Assembly: GCA_017304845.1 (NCBI GenBank)
Contig: JAFKLL010000024.1
Coordinates: forward strand, 1-64,000
Direction: 5' to 3'
From: Solirubrobacterales bacterium
GTDB taxonomy: Bacteria > Actinomycetota > Thermoleophilia > Solirubrobacterales > 70-9
Length of the DNA stretch: 64,000 nucleotides
Position 1 is the stretch's first letter. Each line of letters opens with the position of its first letter. The notes beneath the pieces are model-generated. The model saw nothing but the letters and a program-made list of their open reading frames with translations, was not told where the DNA came from and did not search any database. Shown here in pieces: positions 7,661 through 15,439 of the stretch. A program made the position numbers and the translations under genes.

Positions 7661-8507
7661 TGGTCTGGGTGGCTTCCTCGCGGAGGCGGGCGGCGACGTA
7701 GGTTCCGACTCGGACCACCTGGTCGAACTCCTCCACCTCGTCGGCGTGGCGCTTGACGTAGGCGACCAGTTGTCCGTTCTCGAGCTCGAAGGCGAAGCTG
7801 TAGGGCGGGTTCTCGGTCAGCCAGACGATGAAACTGGGAGAGAAGAGGCGCCGGACCCAGATCGGATCCTGGTCCTTGAGGACGAAGACCTCGTAGCGGT
7901 CGCGCATCGCCTCGCTCTCCAGCGTCACCCGCTCGTGGTCGGCCCGGAAGGCATCCTCGAACTTCTCGAGGAACTTGAAGCCGGACTGCCCCTGGACCCT
8001 CAGCTCCGGAAGATGGGCGACCGTCTCCGGCAGCGGGATCTGGACCAGGGTGAAGGGGTAGTCGCTCTCATGCCGGTTGCCCTTCGCGTCATGGGTCACG
8101 ACCGTGTAGGTGAAGAGGGCGAGGTTGCCCTCGATCCCCGGGGCGAGCTCGCCGGCGAACATCTCCTTGGTCTTCCGCTCGTCGCCCTTGCGGAGCAGCG
8201 GGGTCAGCTCGCCCAGGTCCGGGTCCTCGATCCGGGTCAGCCCATGCGCCTCGCAGTAGGCGTCGTAGAAGGCGTCCTCGGCCCGGTTGTCGGCGATCCA
8301 GAAGGCGACCAGGACACCGAAGATCACGATCAGGGCCGCGATCGGCAGACCGACGAACCAGGCGCCCTTGATCCCGAACAGCAGCCCGAGCGGGACGGCG
8401 AAGCCGAGGATCCAGAACCAGGTCTTCCGCTTCCCGAGCAGCTCGTTGAACTTCTGGCTCCGCAGCTGGTTCGCGTGTCGGATCTTGGGCTCTGTCGACT
8501 CGGTCAC
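7647..8507 (-). CDS. Hypothetical membrane protein, paralogue A (286 aa)
   Basis: Family not recognised. Two adjacent hydrophobic helices (about 30-50 and 53-72: ILGFAVPLGLLFG and GLPIAALIVIFGVLVAFWIA) follow a short polar N-terminus. A long soluble domain comes next with LTPLLRKGDERKTKEMFAGEL, FKFLEKFEDAFRADHERVTLE and VRRLFSPSFIVWLTENPP (each shared with paralogue B). The soluble part is mixed alpha/beta and probably cytoplasmic. The start overlaps the stop of the upstream paralogue by 4 nt (ATGA), so this is the second gene of a two-gene operon. The C-terminus is in the shared terminator with tadC. Confidence 0.8.
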   Translation of the reverse strand: MTESTEPKIRHANQLRSQKFNELLGKRKTWFWILGFAVPLGLLFGIKGAWFVGLPIAALIVIFGVLVAFWIADNRAEDAFYDAYCEAHGLTRIEDPDLGELTPLLRKGDERKTKEMFAGELAPGIEGNLALFTYTVVTHDAKGNRHESDYPFTLVQIPLPETVAHLPELRVQGQSGFKFLEKFEDAFRADHERVTLESEAMRDRYEVFVLKDQDPIWVRRLFSPSFIVWLTENPPYSFAFELENGQLVAYVKRHADEVEEFDQVVRVGTYVAARLREEATQTSAVD

Positions 8508-9364
8508 TGCTTCGTCTCTCCTTCGGTCGCGGGCGAGGTCTCGGCCACCTCTTCACGGAGCCGGGCGACGACCTGGACGCCGACCTCGGCCATCTCGTCC
8601 AGGCCGACCGCGCTGTCGCGGTGCTTCGGCACGTAGGCGCAGAGATAGCCGTTCTCCAACTCGAAGGCGAACTTCTCCGGCGGGTTCTCGGTCAGCCAGA
8701 CGATGAAGCTGGGGGAGAACAGCCGGCGGACCCAGACCGGATCCTCGTCCTTGCCGACGAAGATCTCGTAGCGGTCCCGCAGGGACTCGCTCTCCAGGGT
8801 CAGCCGTTCGTGGCTGCGGCGGAAGGCGTCCTCGAACTTCTCCAGGGCTTTGAGCCCCGACTTCCGCTGGACCCGCAGGTCCCGCAGATGCTGAAGCGTC
8901 TCCGGCAGGCTGAACAGGGCCAGCGTGAACGGGTAGTCCACCTCGGTCTCGTTGCCCTTCGAGTCCCGGCTCTCGACCACGAAGGTGTAGAGGACCAGCT
9001 GGCCCTCGATGCCGGGCGCGAGCTCGCCCTCGAAGAGGACGTCGACCCGTTGCTTGTCGCCCTTGCGGAGCAGAGGGGTGAGGCCGCCCAGCGACTTGGT
9101 GGTCCACTTGGTCAGCCCGCGCGACTCGGCGTACGCCTCGTAGAAGGCGTTGGCGGCCCGGGTGTCGGCGATCCAGAAGGTGATCCCGACGCCGATCAGG
9201 AAGGCGACCACGAAGGCGACGGCCGCGAGGACGGGGGCGGCGATCGCCCCGCAGGCGGCGGCGACGAGGCTGCCGATGACGATCAGGATCCAGGTCTTCG
9301 GCCTGTGGACGAGCTCTTTGAACTTGGAGCCGCGAAGCGCGTTCGCATCGGCGATCTCAGACAT
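8504..9364 (-). CDS. Hypothetical membrane protein, paralogue B (286 aa)
   Basis: Same length, architecture and motifs as the protein encoded at 7647-8507: N-terminal polar stretch, hydrophobic double helix (about 30-70, rich in Ala and Val), AFYEAYAESRGLTKW, LTPLLRKGDKQRVDVLFEGE, ALEKFEDAFRRSHERLTLE and VRRLFSPSFIVWLTENPP. The pair clearly comes from a tandem duplication; identity is high across the soluble domain and low in the membrane helices. It is first in its operon and appears leaderless: TAGGCT lies 6 nt before the ATG with no Shine-Dalgarno. Function unknown; products may form a hetero-oligomer. Confidence 0.8.
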   Translation of the reverse strand: MSEIADANALRGSKFKELVHRPKTWILIVIGSLVAAACGAIAAPVLAAVAFVVAFLIGVGITFWIADTRAANAFYEAYAESRGLTKWTTKSLGGLTPLLRKGDKQRVDVLFEGELAPGIEGQLVLYTFVVESRDSKGNETEVDYPFTLALFSLPETLQHLRDLRVQRKSGLKALEKFEDAFRRSHERLTLESESLRDRYEIFVGKDEDPVWVRRLFSPSFIVWLTENPPEKFAFELENGYLCAYVPKHRDSAVGLDEMAEVGVQVVARLREEVAETSPATEGETKQ

Positions 9365-9370
9365 GGCGGG

Positions 9371-9376
9371 AGCCTA
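9371..9376 (-). promoter_or_regulatory. -10 element TAGGCT of a leaderless promoter for the paralogue B gene
   Basis: Minus-strand TAGGCT ends 6 nt before the ATG at 9364, placing the expected transcription start at or next to the A of the start codon. No Shine-Dalgarno is present in the short gap. The -35 region is weak. Confidence 0.5.
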
Positions 9377-9453
9377 GACGACCCGCTCCGGGAAGCCCGT
9401 GGCCCTCAGAGTCGGCGCTCCATGCTCGACGACCGTATTTCGATCGACGTTTG

Positions 9454-9482
9454 TTGACTATTCGTCGGCGCGGCCATACCAT
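9454..9482 (+). promoter_or_regulatory. SigA-type promoter of the SCP2-like/glycosidase pair
   Basis: -35 TTGACT (9454-9459), 17-nt spacer, -10 TACCAT (9477-9482). Expected start of transcription is near 9489, giving a leader of about 70 nt that ends in AGGGAG (9541-9546) before ATG 9558. Confidence 0.6.
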
Positions 9483-9557
9483 CGGTGAAGGGAGGCAGGG
9501 CAGGCATACGCAGGTCGTCTCTCGCAGGCACAAACGATCGAGGGAGAACTCATTCGA

Positions 9558-10163
9558 ATGTCAGCTGACCGAGTTGTGTCCAGGCGTCAACTGCTGTGGC
9601 GCGGTGCCGCGACAGCCGCGGTCGCGGTGGTCCCGTTCGCGAAGGGCGATCGAGCGGTTGCCGCGTCGGATCTGAGCGGTCCCTTCAGCGACGCGGACGA
9701 ACTGCGACACGTGCTGAGCCAGACCTGCCGGTCGGCGGCCGAGGGGATTCCCGGAAACCAGACCGGATACGTCAAGGGAGAGGTCAGGTTGACGGTTCAC
9801 GATCTCGGCCTCTCCGTCTCCTTCAAGGGCCTCGATCAGAACCCATTCGTCGGAGAGCCATCCGGCAAGGCCGGGGCTGGGCTCAGCACGGACAGCCAGA
9901 CGGTGCACGAACTGCTGAGCGGTCTGATCGGAACGCCCGAGGCATTGAGTTCGGGGCGTCTGGTCGCGACGGGCGATACCGAGCTCCTCAGCCGGATGAT
10001 CCTGCTCCTGCCCTGGCTCATCGCGAGCTATCCACAGACGCTTTCGGCGCGAGGACGGAACGATCTCCGGCAGGAAGCCGTCAAAGGGCCTGCCATCCGC
10101 GAGGACCGCGCGCGGCGTCTGAGGGACAAGGCGATGGCTGAGATCCGGAAGGCAGGTGTCTGA
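9558..10163 (+). CDS. Tat-exported protein with SCP2-like domain
   Basis: 201 aa. A twin-arginine signal is visible at the N-terminus (VSRRQLLWRG then a hydrophobic Ala/Val stretch to about residue 36), so the protein is probably folded before export. The remainder resembles an SCP2 lipid-binding fold: a beta-rich part (GEVRLTVHDLGLSVSF), then STDSQTVHELLSGLIGTPEAL, SSGRLVATGDTELLSRM and a hydrophobic helix LLLPWLIASYP. This is recognition by pattern and not certain. It shares a TGATG junction with the glycosidase-like gene downstream, so the two are cotranscribed. Base composition is a little less GC-rich than the dcw genes. Confidence 0.6.
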   Translation: MSADRVVSRRQLLWRGAATAAVAVVPFAKGDRAVAASDLSGPFSDADELRHVLSQTCRSAAEGIPGNQTGYVKGEVRLTVHDLGLSVSFKGLDQNPFVGEPSGKAGAGLSTDSQTVHELLSGLIGTPEALSSGRLVATGDTELLSRMILLLPWLIASYPQTLSARGRNDLRQEAVKGPAIREDRARRLRDKAMAEIRKAGV

Positions 10164-11455
10164 TGCCGATCACACCGCCCCGACGCGGCTACACGCTCTG
10201 GGACCCCGTGCAGCAGCCGGCCAATCCGGCTGATCACTTCGGCATCGCCGACAGCGTCCGGCGTATGGCTTCGATGGGGGCGAACGTGGCGCGAGTGAGC
10301 GTGAGTTGGGGTGGCTCCGTCTTCGAACTCCCGCCCCTCCAAGACGGACCGAACAGCTCCTGGGTTGACGATCAGCTCGAGCACGTACATGAGTTGGTCG
10401 AGGAGGGTCGCAAGGAGCGTGAGGACTTCAAGGCGCTCATCACATTCGACGGTCTCCCGAGCTGGGTCGACGGGGTGTCCCGAAACGGGCACTTCACCTA
10501 CACCGAGGCTGGATGTGAGCAGTACGGTGCGGCCGTGGTCCACGTCCTGAACGTGTTGGGCGAGGACTGTGGTTGGATCGAGATCGGCAACGAGGTCAAC
10601 CAGGTGCAGTGGGTCATGCGACCGGGCGGCGAGCTCGGCCTGGACAGCACGAAGCCGGTCAGTCGCGAGAATCCGCCTCGCAAGGACGTCGCTGACCCTT
10701 CGCAAGGTCCCCGCGACCCCGACAATCCGCATGCCGGTGACGCTCCCAACTTCGAGTACTCACGCATGGTCGCCTATGCGATCGACCGGGTCGACAACTG
10801 TGCGGATCTCCGGCGGGACGACGGCGCGCCCGAGCAGCAGGTCTTGGCGGGCTCGATCGCGATTCGTGGTGGCGCCGATTCGTGGGTGTCGGGCCTCGAT
10901 CCGGAGGACTACGTCGTGATGATGAGGGACAACATCAACTTCGGTCTGTTCATGCTCTGCCAGACCGACAACGCCAGGCGCCTACGAATGCAGCGGTCAT
11001 GGGGACTCTCGACCCATCTCTACCCTCGGCTTGGGCACAATCTGTACGACACGAGCGGCAACCTGGTCTCGTACGCGGTTGGGAACAACACCGGAGACAT
11101 GACCGGAGAGGATGCGAAAGACACCGTCGCCGACAACTATGAGGTGTTCGCGTCGAGCGCCTCTTCGGGCGGGTGGGTCCGAGACGTCTGGATCACCGAG
11201 ACGGGGATCTCGAGCCACAAGGTGGGGCTCACGGAACAGGCGATCTTCCATTCCAGGCTCTGGAACTACCTCTACGACAAGCAGACGCAGTTGCGAGGGG
11301 TGATCAACTTTGGCTTCACCGACCTGGATCCGATGATGGTCGATCCGAACGGCGCCTATCGGGAGATGGGCGTGATCAGTCCCGCGACGGGCCTTCCCCT
11401 GAAGCCTTCGGGCAGCGCGGACACCAACGGTTGGACCTGGGCGGGCTGGATCTAG
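10163..11455 (+). CDS. Clan-A (TIM-barrel) glycoside hydrolase-like protein
   Basis: 430 aa. The sequence has the order expected for GH5/GH39-like barrels: strand one GANVARVSVSWGG, a loop with DGLPSWVDG, acid/base region WIEIGNEVNQVQ (about 136-147, Asn-Glu), a STHLYPRLG strand, and nucleophile region VWITETGIS (about 342-350). Two conserved carboxylates are therefore in place, but the exact family cannot be given. There is no classical signal peptide, which is odd beside a Tat-exported partner; co-export with that protein is a possibility. Shorter than many secreted glycosidases and without a carbohydrate-binding module. Confidence 0.6.
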   Translation: MPITPPRRGYTLWDPVQQPANPADHFGIADSVRRMASMGANVARVSVSWGGSVFELPPLQDGPNSSWVDDQLEHVHELVEEGRKEREDFKALITFDGLPSWVDGVSRNGHFTYTEAGCEQYGAAVVHVLNVLGEDCGWIEIGNEVNQVQWVMRPGGELGLDSTKPVSRENPPRKDVADPSQGPRDPDNPHAGDAPNFEYSRMVAYAIDRVDNCADLRRDDGAPEQQVLAGSIAIRGGADSWVSGLDPEDYVVMMRDNINFGLFMLCQTDNARRLRMQRSWGLSTHLYPRLGHNLYDTSGNLVSYAVGNNTGDMTGEDAKDTVADNYEVFASSASSGGWVRDVWITETGISSHKVGLTEQAIFHSRLWNYLYDKQTQLRGVINFGFTDLDPMMVDPNGAYREMGVISPATGLPLKPSGSADTNGWTWAGWI

Positions 11456-11646
11456 CACCTCGTCGAGGGGCTCCACCGGCTCTCGACCACGATTGACAAG
11501 ACGCTGACGACGCTTCGTTGAGCGTGCGATCAGCCGTGCGCGGATTCGTCCGTTGCGACGGCTCCCGGCTGCCTGCCCGGACGCCGCTGGAACCTCATCT
11601 CGGCCCTGCCCGGGGTGCAAGTGCGGTTGCACATTTTGGTTGGAAG
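11456..11646. other. Intergenic stretch before the dcw promoter, with one small hairpin
   Basis: A GTGCAA/TTGCAC hairpin (11615-11620 with 11627-11632) is followed by ATTTTGG. It could be a weak terminator for the glycosidase gene, though it lies 160 nt after the stop. I see no gene in the rest. Confidence 0.3.
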
Positions 11647-11687
11647 TGGGGGGTTGTGTTGCAAAGTGGGGCGAAGTGGGTTATGTT
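11647..11687 (+). promoter_or_regulatory. mraZ promoter with three in-phase MraZ boxes
   Basis: TGGGN boxes occur at 11647-11651, 11667-11671 and 11677-11681, spaced 20 and 10 bp, on the same helix face. The core promoter is TTGCAA (-35, 11659-11664), a 17-nt spacer, and TATGTT (-10, 11682-11687), so two boxes lie within the spacer. MraZ is known to bind repeated TGGGN motifs with 5-nt gaps upstream of its own operon; occupancy here should block RNA polymerase. Confidence 0.75.
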
Positions 11688-11707
11688 GCCGATCGAGTTG
11701 AAGCCAA

Positions 11708-11751
11708 GGGCCGGGGTGATGGAGCTCCTCCCGCTCTCACCACCCCGGCCC
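11708..11751 (+). terminator. GC-rich hairpin in the mraZ 5' leader (possible attenuator)
   Basis: An 11-bp perfect stem (11708-11718 with 11741-11751, GGGCCGGGGTG and its complement) lies between the promoter and the mraZ start, followed by AACTCTTTC. It may act as an attenuator. Whether it relates to the mraW RNA motif described in actinobacteria needs a covariance search. Confidence 0.45.
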
Positions 11752-11800
11752 AACTCTTTCCCGGTCAACCACAGGCGAGGCGCAGAAAGGACTAGGAGCG

Positions 11801-12238
11801 GTGGCGTTCAGAGGCCAGCACGAACACAGCCTCGATTCCAAGGACCGCCTGACGGTGCCCCGCAAGTTCCGTGACGCGTTGGCCGACGGATACGTTCTCG
11901 CCAAGGGACCGGATGCCTGCCTCTGGCTCTACGCGACCAAAGACTTCGACGCGATGTCTGACAAGTACATCGCGCCCCACAGCCCCTTCGGCAGCGACGC
12001 CCGCAACCTGCGGCGCATGCTGAACGCCAGCGCCGACGAAGGCGACGTCGACTCGGCCGGCCGCATCCGCGTGCCCGAGCCGCTCAAGTCCATGGCCGGC
12101 CTGGACGGCGCCTGCACCGTCGTCGGGGCCGGCGAGTACATCGAGATCTGGGACACCGAGGCCTGGAACAAGATCAACGAGGAGCTCCTGGGCCAGTTCG
12201 CCGAAGTGGCCGAGAACCTCGCGGGAGCGGGAGAGTGA
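11801..12238 (+). CDS. mraZ: Transcriptional regulator MraZ
   Basis: 145 aa from GTG 11801, with AGGAG at 11794-11798. Two SpoVT-AbrB-like halves are visible: FRGQHEHSLDSKDRLTVPRKFRD (two parts) and, in the second, GDVDSAGRIRVPEPLKSMAGL. It forms a ring and binds TGGGN repeats to control the dcw operon; three such boxes lie in the promoter 115-150 bp upstream. The stop overlaps the rsmH start by 4 nt. Length and position as first dcw gene are typical. Confidence 0.95.
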   Translation: MAFRGQHEHSLDSKDRLTVPRKFRDALADGYVLAKGPDACLWLYATKDFDAMSDKYIAPHSPFGSDARNLRRMLNASADEGDVDSAGRIRVPEPLKSMAGLDGACTVVGAGEYIEIWDTEAWNKINEELLGQFAEVAENLAGAGE

Positions 12239-13251
12239 GGGCGGCCGCGCGGCTCGCCCCGACCAGACCGATGGCAGCCAGCCCCGAAATCCCCGGCCGT
12301 CCCGATCAGGGCCCCCGCGGGCACCTGTCCGTCCTCGCCCGTGAGCTGGTCGACCTGATCGGGCCCCAGCCCGGCGAGACGGTCATCGACTGCACCTTCG
12401 GCGCCGGCGGCCACGCCCGCCTCGTCGCCGAACGGATCGGCCCGGAGGGAACCCTGATCGGGATCGATCGCGACCCGGTCGCCCAGGCCCGCTTCCAGGA
12501 GTTCGCGGCCGCCGCTCCCTGCCGCACCAGATTCGTCGCCTCCGAGTTCAGCCTCGCCCTGAAAGCCCTGCAAAATGAAGGAATCCGGGCCTCGGCGCTG
12601 TACATGGATCTCGGGATGTCTTCGCTACAGGTGGACGCCGCCGAACGCGGCTTCTCCTACTCACATGACGCGCCCCTCGACATGCGGATGGATCCGCGAC
12701 AGAGCCTGACCGCCGCGGAGATCCTCAACACCTGGTCCGAGCAGCAGCTCGCCCACATGCTCCGCGAGCTCGGCGAGGAACGCTACGCCGGCGGGATCAG
12801 CCGCCAGATCGTCGCCCGCCGCCCGCTCAACACCACCGCCGAGCTGGTCGACGCGATCAAGGCCGGCATGCCGGCCGCGGCCCGCTTCGGCTCCGGGCAC
12901 CCGGCCCGGCGCAGCTTCCAGGCGCTCCGGATCGCCGTCAACGGCGAGCTGGAGGCGATCGACGCCGCGCTGCCGATCGCCTGGGACACGCTCGAGGTCG
13001 GCGGCCGGATGGCCGTGATCTCGTTCCACTCGCTCGAGGACCGACGGGCCAAGCGCTTCTTCAACGACCTCGCGACCGGCTGCGTCTGCCCGCCCGAGCT
13101 GCCGGTCTGCGTCTGCGGCCACGAGCCGGAGGCCGAGGTCCTTACACGGCGGCCGATCATGGCCGACGAGAGCGAGCTCGAGGCGAACCCCCGCGCCCGC
13201 TCGGCCCGACTGCGCGGGGCGCTCAAGCTGCGAGAAGGGGAGACCGCCTGA
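12235..13251 (+). CDS. rsmH: 16S rRNA (cytosine-1402-N4)-methyltransferase RsmH (MraW)
   Basis: 338 aa from GTG 12235 (GTGA overlap with mraZ, purine-rich GGGAGCGGGAGA upstream); an ATG at 12271 is the alternative. SAM-binding motif I is VIDCTFGAGGHARL, then LIGIDRDPVAQ; the family motifs YMDLGMSSLQVD, RGFSY, LDMRMD and ISFHSLEDRRAKRFF follow. It methylates C1402 of 16S rRNA in the decoding centre. A Cys cluster near residues 282-295 (CVCPPELPVCVCGHE) is common in the family. Confidence 0.96.
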   Translation: MRAAARLAPTRPMAASPEIPGRPDQGPRGHLSVLARELVDLIGPQPGETVIDCTFGAGGHARLVAERIGPEGTLIGIDRDPVAQARFQEFAAAAPCRTRFVASEFSLALKALQNEGIRASALYMDLGMSSLQVDAAERGFSYSHDAPLDMRMDPRQSLTAAEILNTWSEQQLAHMLRELGEERYAGGISRQIVARRPLNTTAELVDAIKAGMPAAARFGSGHPARRSFQALRIAVNGELEAIDAALPIAWDTLEVGGRMAVISFHSLEDRRAKRFFNDLATGCVCPPELPVCVCGHEPEAEVLTRRPIMADESELEANPRARSARLRGALKLREGETA

Positions 13252-13730
13252 TGGGCGCCCCCGCACGAGTACCCGTCCTGCCCGCCCGACGGCCCGCCCG
13301 CCAGGTTCCGCGTCGGCGCCCGTCGACCCGCCGGCGCCCCGGCAGCCGCTCCCATTCGCGCCTGCGGCTGATCGGGCGCACCGCCCACGTCGTCACCCAC
13401 CTGCCCGAATCGGGGGTGGTCAGGACGGCCGCCACCGGCCGGCGCTGGATCGCCGTGATCGGGGTCCTGCTGATGATGATCGTCGGCATCAACGTGGTCA
13501 CGGTCAGCTACGGCGCCATGTCCAGCAAGATCGAGACCCAGATCGAGGGCCTCGAACGGCAGAACGCGATCCTCAAGTCCTCTGAGACCGCGGCGCTCTC
13601 GATGCCCCGGGTCCAGAAGCAGGCCCAGGCCGACGGCATGGCGCTGCCGGCCCCGGACGAGATCAACTACCGCAACTTCTCACCCTCCGACTACGCGGCG
13701 GCCGCCCAGCGTCTGGCGGCCGGGGGCTGA
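13251..13730 (+). CDS. ftsL: FtsL-like cell division protein
   Basis: 159 aa. A long basic, Pro/Arg-rich cytoplasmic N-terminus (1-62) leads to one membrane helix (about 65-86, RWIAVIGVLLMMIVGINVV) and an extracytoplasmic coiled coil (about 90-125, IETQIEGLERQNAILKSSE). This is the FtsL bitopic architecture, and the position between rsmH and ftsI is the usual one. FtsL links FtsQ/FtsB to the FtsW-FtsI synthase. Sequence conservation is low in this family, so the call rests on topology and context. Start and stop overlap both neighbours (TGATG). Confidence 0.82.
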   Translation: MGAPARVPVLPARRPARQVPRRRPSTRRRPGSRSHSRLRLIGRTAHVVTHLPESGVVRTAATGRRWIAVIGVLLMMIVGINVVTVSYGAMSSKIETQIEGLERQNAILKSSETAALSMPRVQKQAQADGMALPAPDEINYRNFSPSDYAAAAQRLAAGG

Positions 13731-15388
13731 TGCGCCCCCGCCTCCAGAAGCGCACGGGAATCCTCTTCGCGTTCTGCCTCTTCCTGCTCTTCGGGCTGTT
13801 CGCGCGCGCGTTCCTGCTCCAGGTCGTGCAGGGCTCCTCGCTCGCCTCGCAGGCGGCCAGCCAGCAGCAGGACATCGTCGAGGTGCCCGGGCTGAGAGGG
13901 TCGATCCTCGATCGCAACGGGCAGCCGTTGGCCGGATCGGAGCCGGGAGCGAGCATCTACGCCACCCCGTACCAGGTCAAGGACGCCCCGGAGGAGGCCA
14001 AGCAGATCGCCGGCGCGCTCGACGCCGACCCCGACGACGTGCTCGACGCGATCACCCAGCCGGGCGGCTTCTCCTACGTCGAGCGCAAGGTTGACCTCAA
14101 GCATGCCGACCGGGTCGAGAAGCTCGGCCTCGAAGGGGTGGGGCAGATCCCGGACACCCTCCGGGTCCGGCCGCAGGGCGACATCGCCTCCCAGGTGATC
14201 GGCGCGGTCAGCGACGAAGGCGAGGGCCTGACCGGCCTCGAAGCCTCCGAGAACGACGTCCTCAAGGGGCAGAACGGCGAGCGACGGCTGGTCAAGGACG
14301 CGCTCGGCGACCCGATCAGGCTCGACAACGTGCGTGACGCCAAGGACGGGGAGCCGGTCCAGCTCACCCTGGACGCGACGATCCAGGCCGAGGCGGAGAA
14401 GGTCCTCTCCGAGATCGCCGACCAGCATGACCCGGTCAACGCCTCGGCGATCGTGATGGACGCCAAGAACTCCAACATCCTCGCGATGGCGAACTGGCCG
14501 CCGGTCAACCTCGACGATCTCGGCGACGCCGACCCGGAGGACCTGCTCAACGTCGGCACCTCATACACCTACGAGCCCGGCTCGACCTTCAAGGCCTTCA
14601 CCGTCGCCTCGGCGCTCGAGAACGGCACGGTCACCCCGTCCAGCACCTTCACCCTGGCCCCGTCGATCCAGGTCTACGACCGCACGATCGAGGAAAGCCA
14701 CCCGCGCGGCACCGTGAACCTCAGCGTCGGCGACATCCTCGCCCAGTCCTCCAACGTCGGCGCCGTGACGATCGGCCTGGAGATGGGCGGGCGCAAGTTC
14801 AGCAAGTGGATCGGCCGCTTCGGGTTCGGCCAGAAGACCGGGATCTCCTACCCGGGCGAGGAGCAGGGAATCGTCCTGCCCTACAGCGACTGGTCCGGCT
14901 CGACGATCGGCAACGTGCCGATCGGCCAGGGCCTCGCGGTCACCCCGATCCAGATGGTCCAGGCCTACGGTGCCCTGGCCAACGGCGGCATCCTCCGCAC
15001 CCCGCGCCTGATCGACAAGGTCGGCGGGCAGACCGTGCCCGAGGACGAGGGCAAGAGGGTGATCTCGCCCAAGGTCGCGGCCGAGGTCCGGGACATGCTG
15101 AAGGGCGTCCTGGCCCCGGGCGGCACCGCCTCCGAGGTCTCGGTCCCCGGCTACACCCTGGCCGGCAAGACAGGCACCGCCCAGATCGCCACCGAGAACG
15201 GCTACTCCGACACCCGTTACGTCGCGTCGTTCATGGGGGTCGCGCCGGCCGACGACCCGGCGATCGTGGTCTCGATCATGGTCAACGAACCCAAGAACGG
15301 GCATACGGGCGCGGAAGCCGCGGCACCGGGCTTCGGCGAGCTCGCCGCCTTCACGCTGCCTTACCTCGGCGTTCCCACCGACCAGTGA
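13730..15388 (+). CDS. ftsI: Septal peptidoglycan transpeptidase FtsI (class B PBP)
   Basis: 552 aa. One N-terminal membrane helix (about 11-30), then the PBP dimer region (RGSILDRNGQPLAGS), then the transpeptidase. The three active-site motifs are present: SxxK at S285 (PGSTFKAF), SxN in QSSNVGAV (about 339-342), and KTG at K480 (LAGKTGTAQIA). No C-terminal PASTA domain is present, unlike several other actinobacterial class B PBPs. It cross-links septal peptidoglycan with FtsW. Cotranscribed with ftsL (TGATG). Confidence 0.95.
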   Translation: MRPRLQKRTGILFAFCLFLLFGLFARAFLLQVVQGSSLASQAASQQQDIVEVPGLRGSILDRNGQPLAGSEPGASIYATPYQVKDAPEEAKQIAGALDADPDDVLDAITQPGGFSYVERKVDLKHADRVEKLGLEGVGQIPDTLRVRPQGDIASQVIGAVSDEGEGLTGLEASENDVLKGQNGERRLVKDALGDPIRLDNVRDAKDGEPVQLTLDATIQAEAEKVLSEIADQHDPVNASAIVMDAKNSNILAMANWPPVNLDDLGDADPEDLLNVGTSYTYEPGSTFKAFTVASALENGTVTPSSTFTLAPSIQVYDRTIEESHPRGTVNLSVGDILAQSSNVGAVTIGLEMGGRKFSKWIGRFGFGQKTGISYPGEEQGIVLPYSDWSGSTIGNVPIGQGLAVTPIQMVQAYGALANGGILRTPRLIDKVGGQTVPEDEGKRVISPKVAAEVRDMLKGVLAPGGTASEVSVPGYTLAGKTGTAQIATENGYSDTRYVASFMGVAPADDPAIVVSIMVNEPKNGHTGAEAAAPGFGELAAFTLPYLGVPTDQ

Positions 15389-15426
15389 GGCGCCGTGCGG
15401 CAGCCTTTTCCGGGGACAGGTCCATC

Positions 15427-15432
15427 TAGAAT
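15427..15432 (+). promoter_or_regulatory. Internal -10 element TAGAAT of a leaderless murE promoter
   Basis: TAGAAT matches the consensus at 5 of 6 positions and ends 7 nt before ATG 15440. No Shine-Dalgarno precedes that ATG. It suggests a separate promoter inside the dcw cluster, in one of its few gaps (ftsI to murE). Confidence 0.5.
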
Positions 15433-15439
15433 CATGGCC

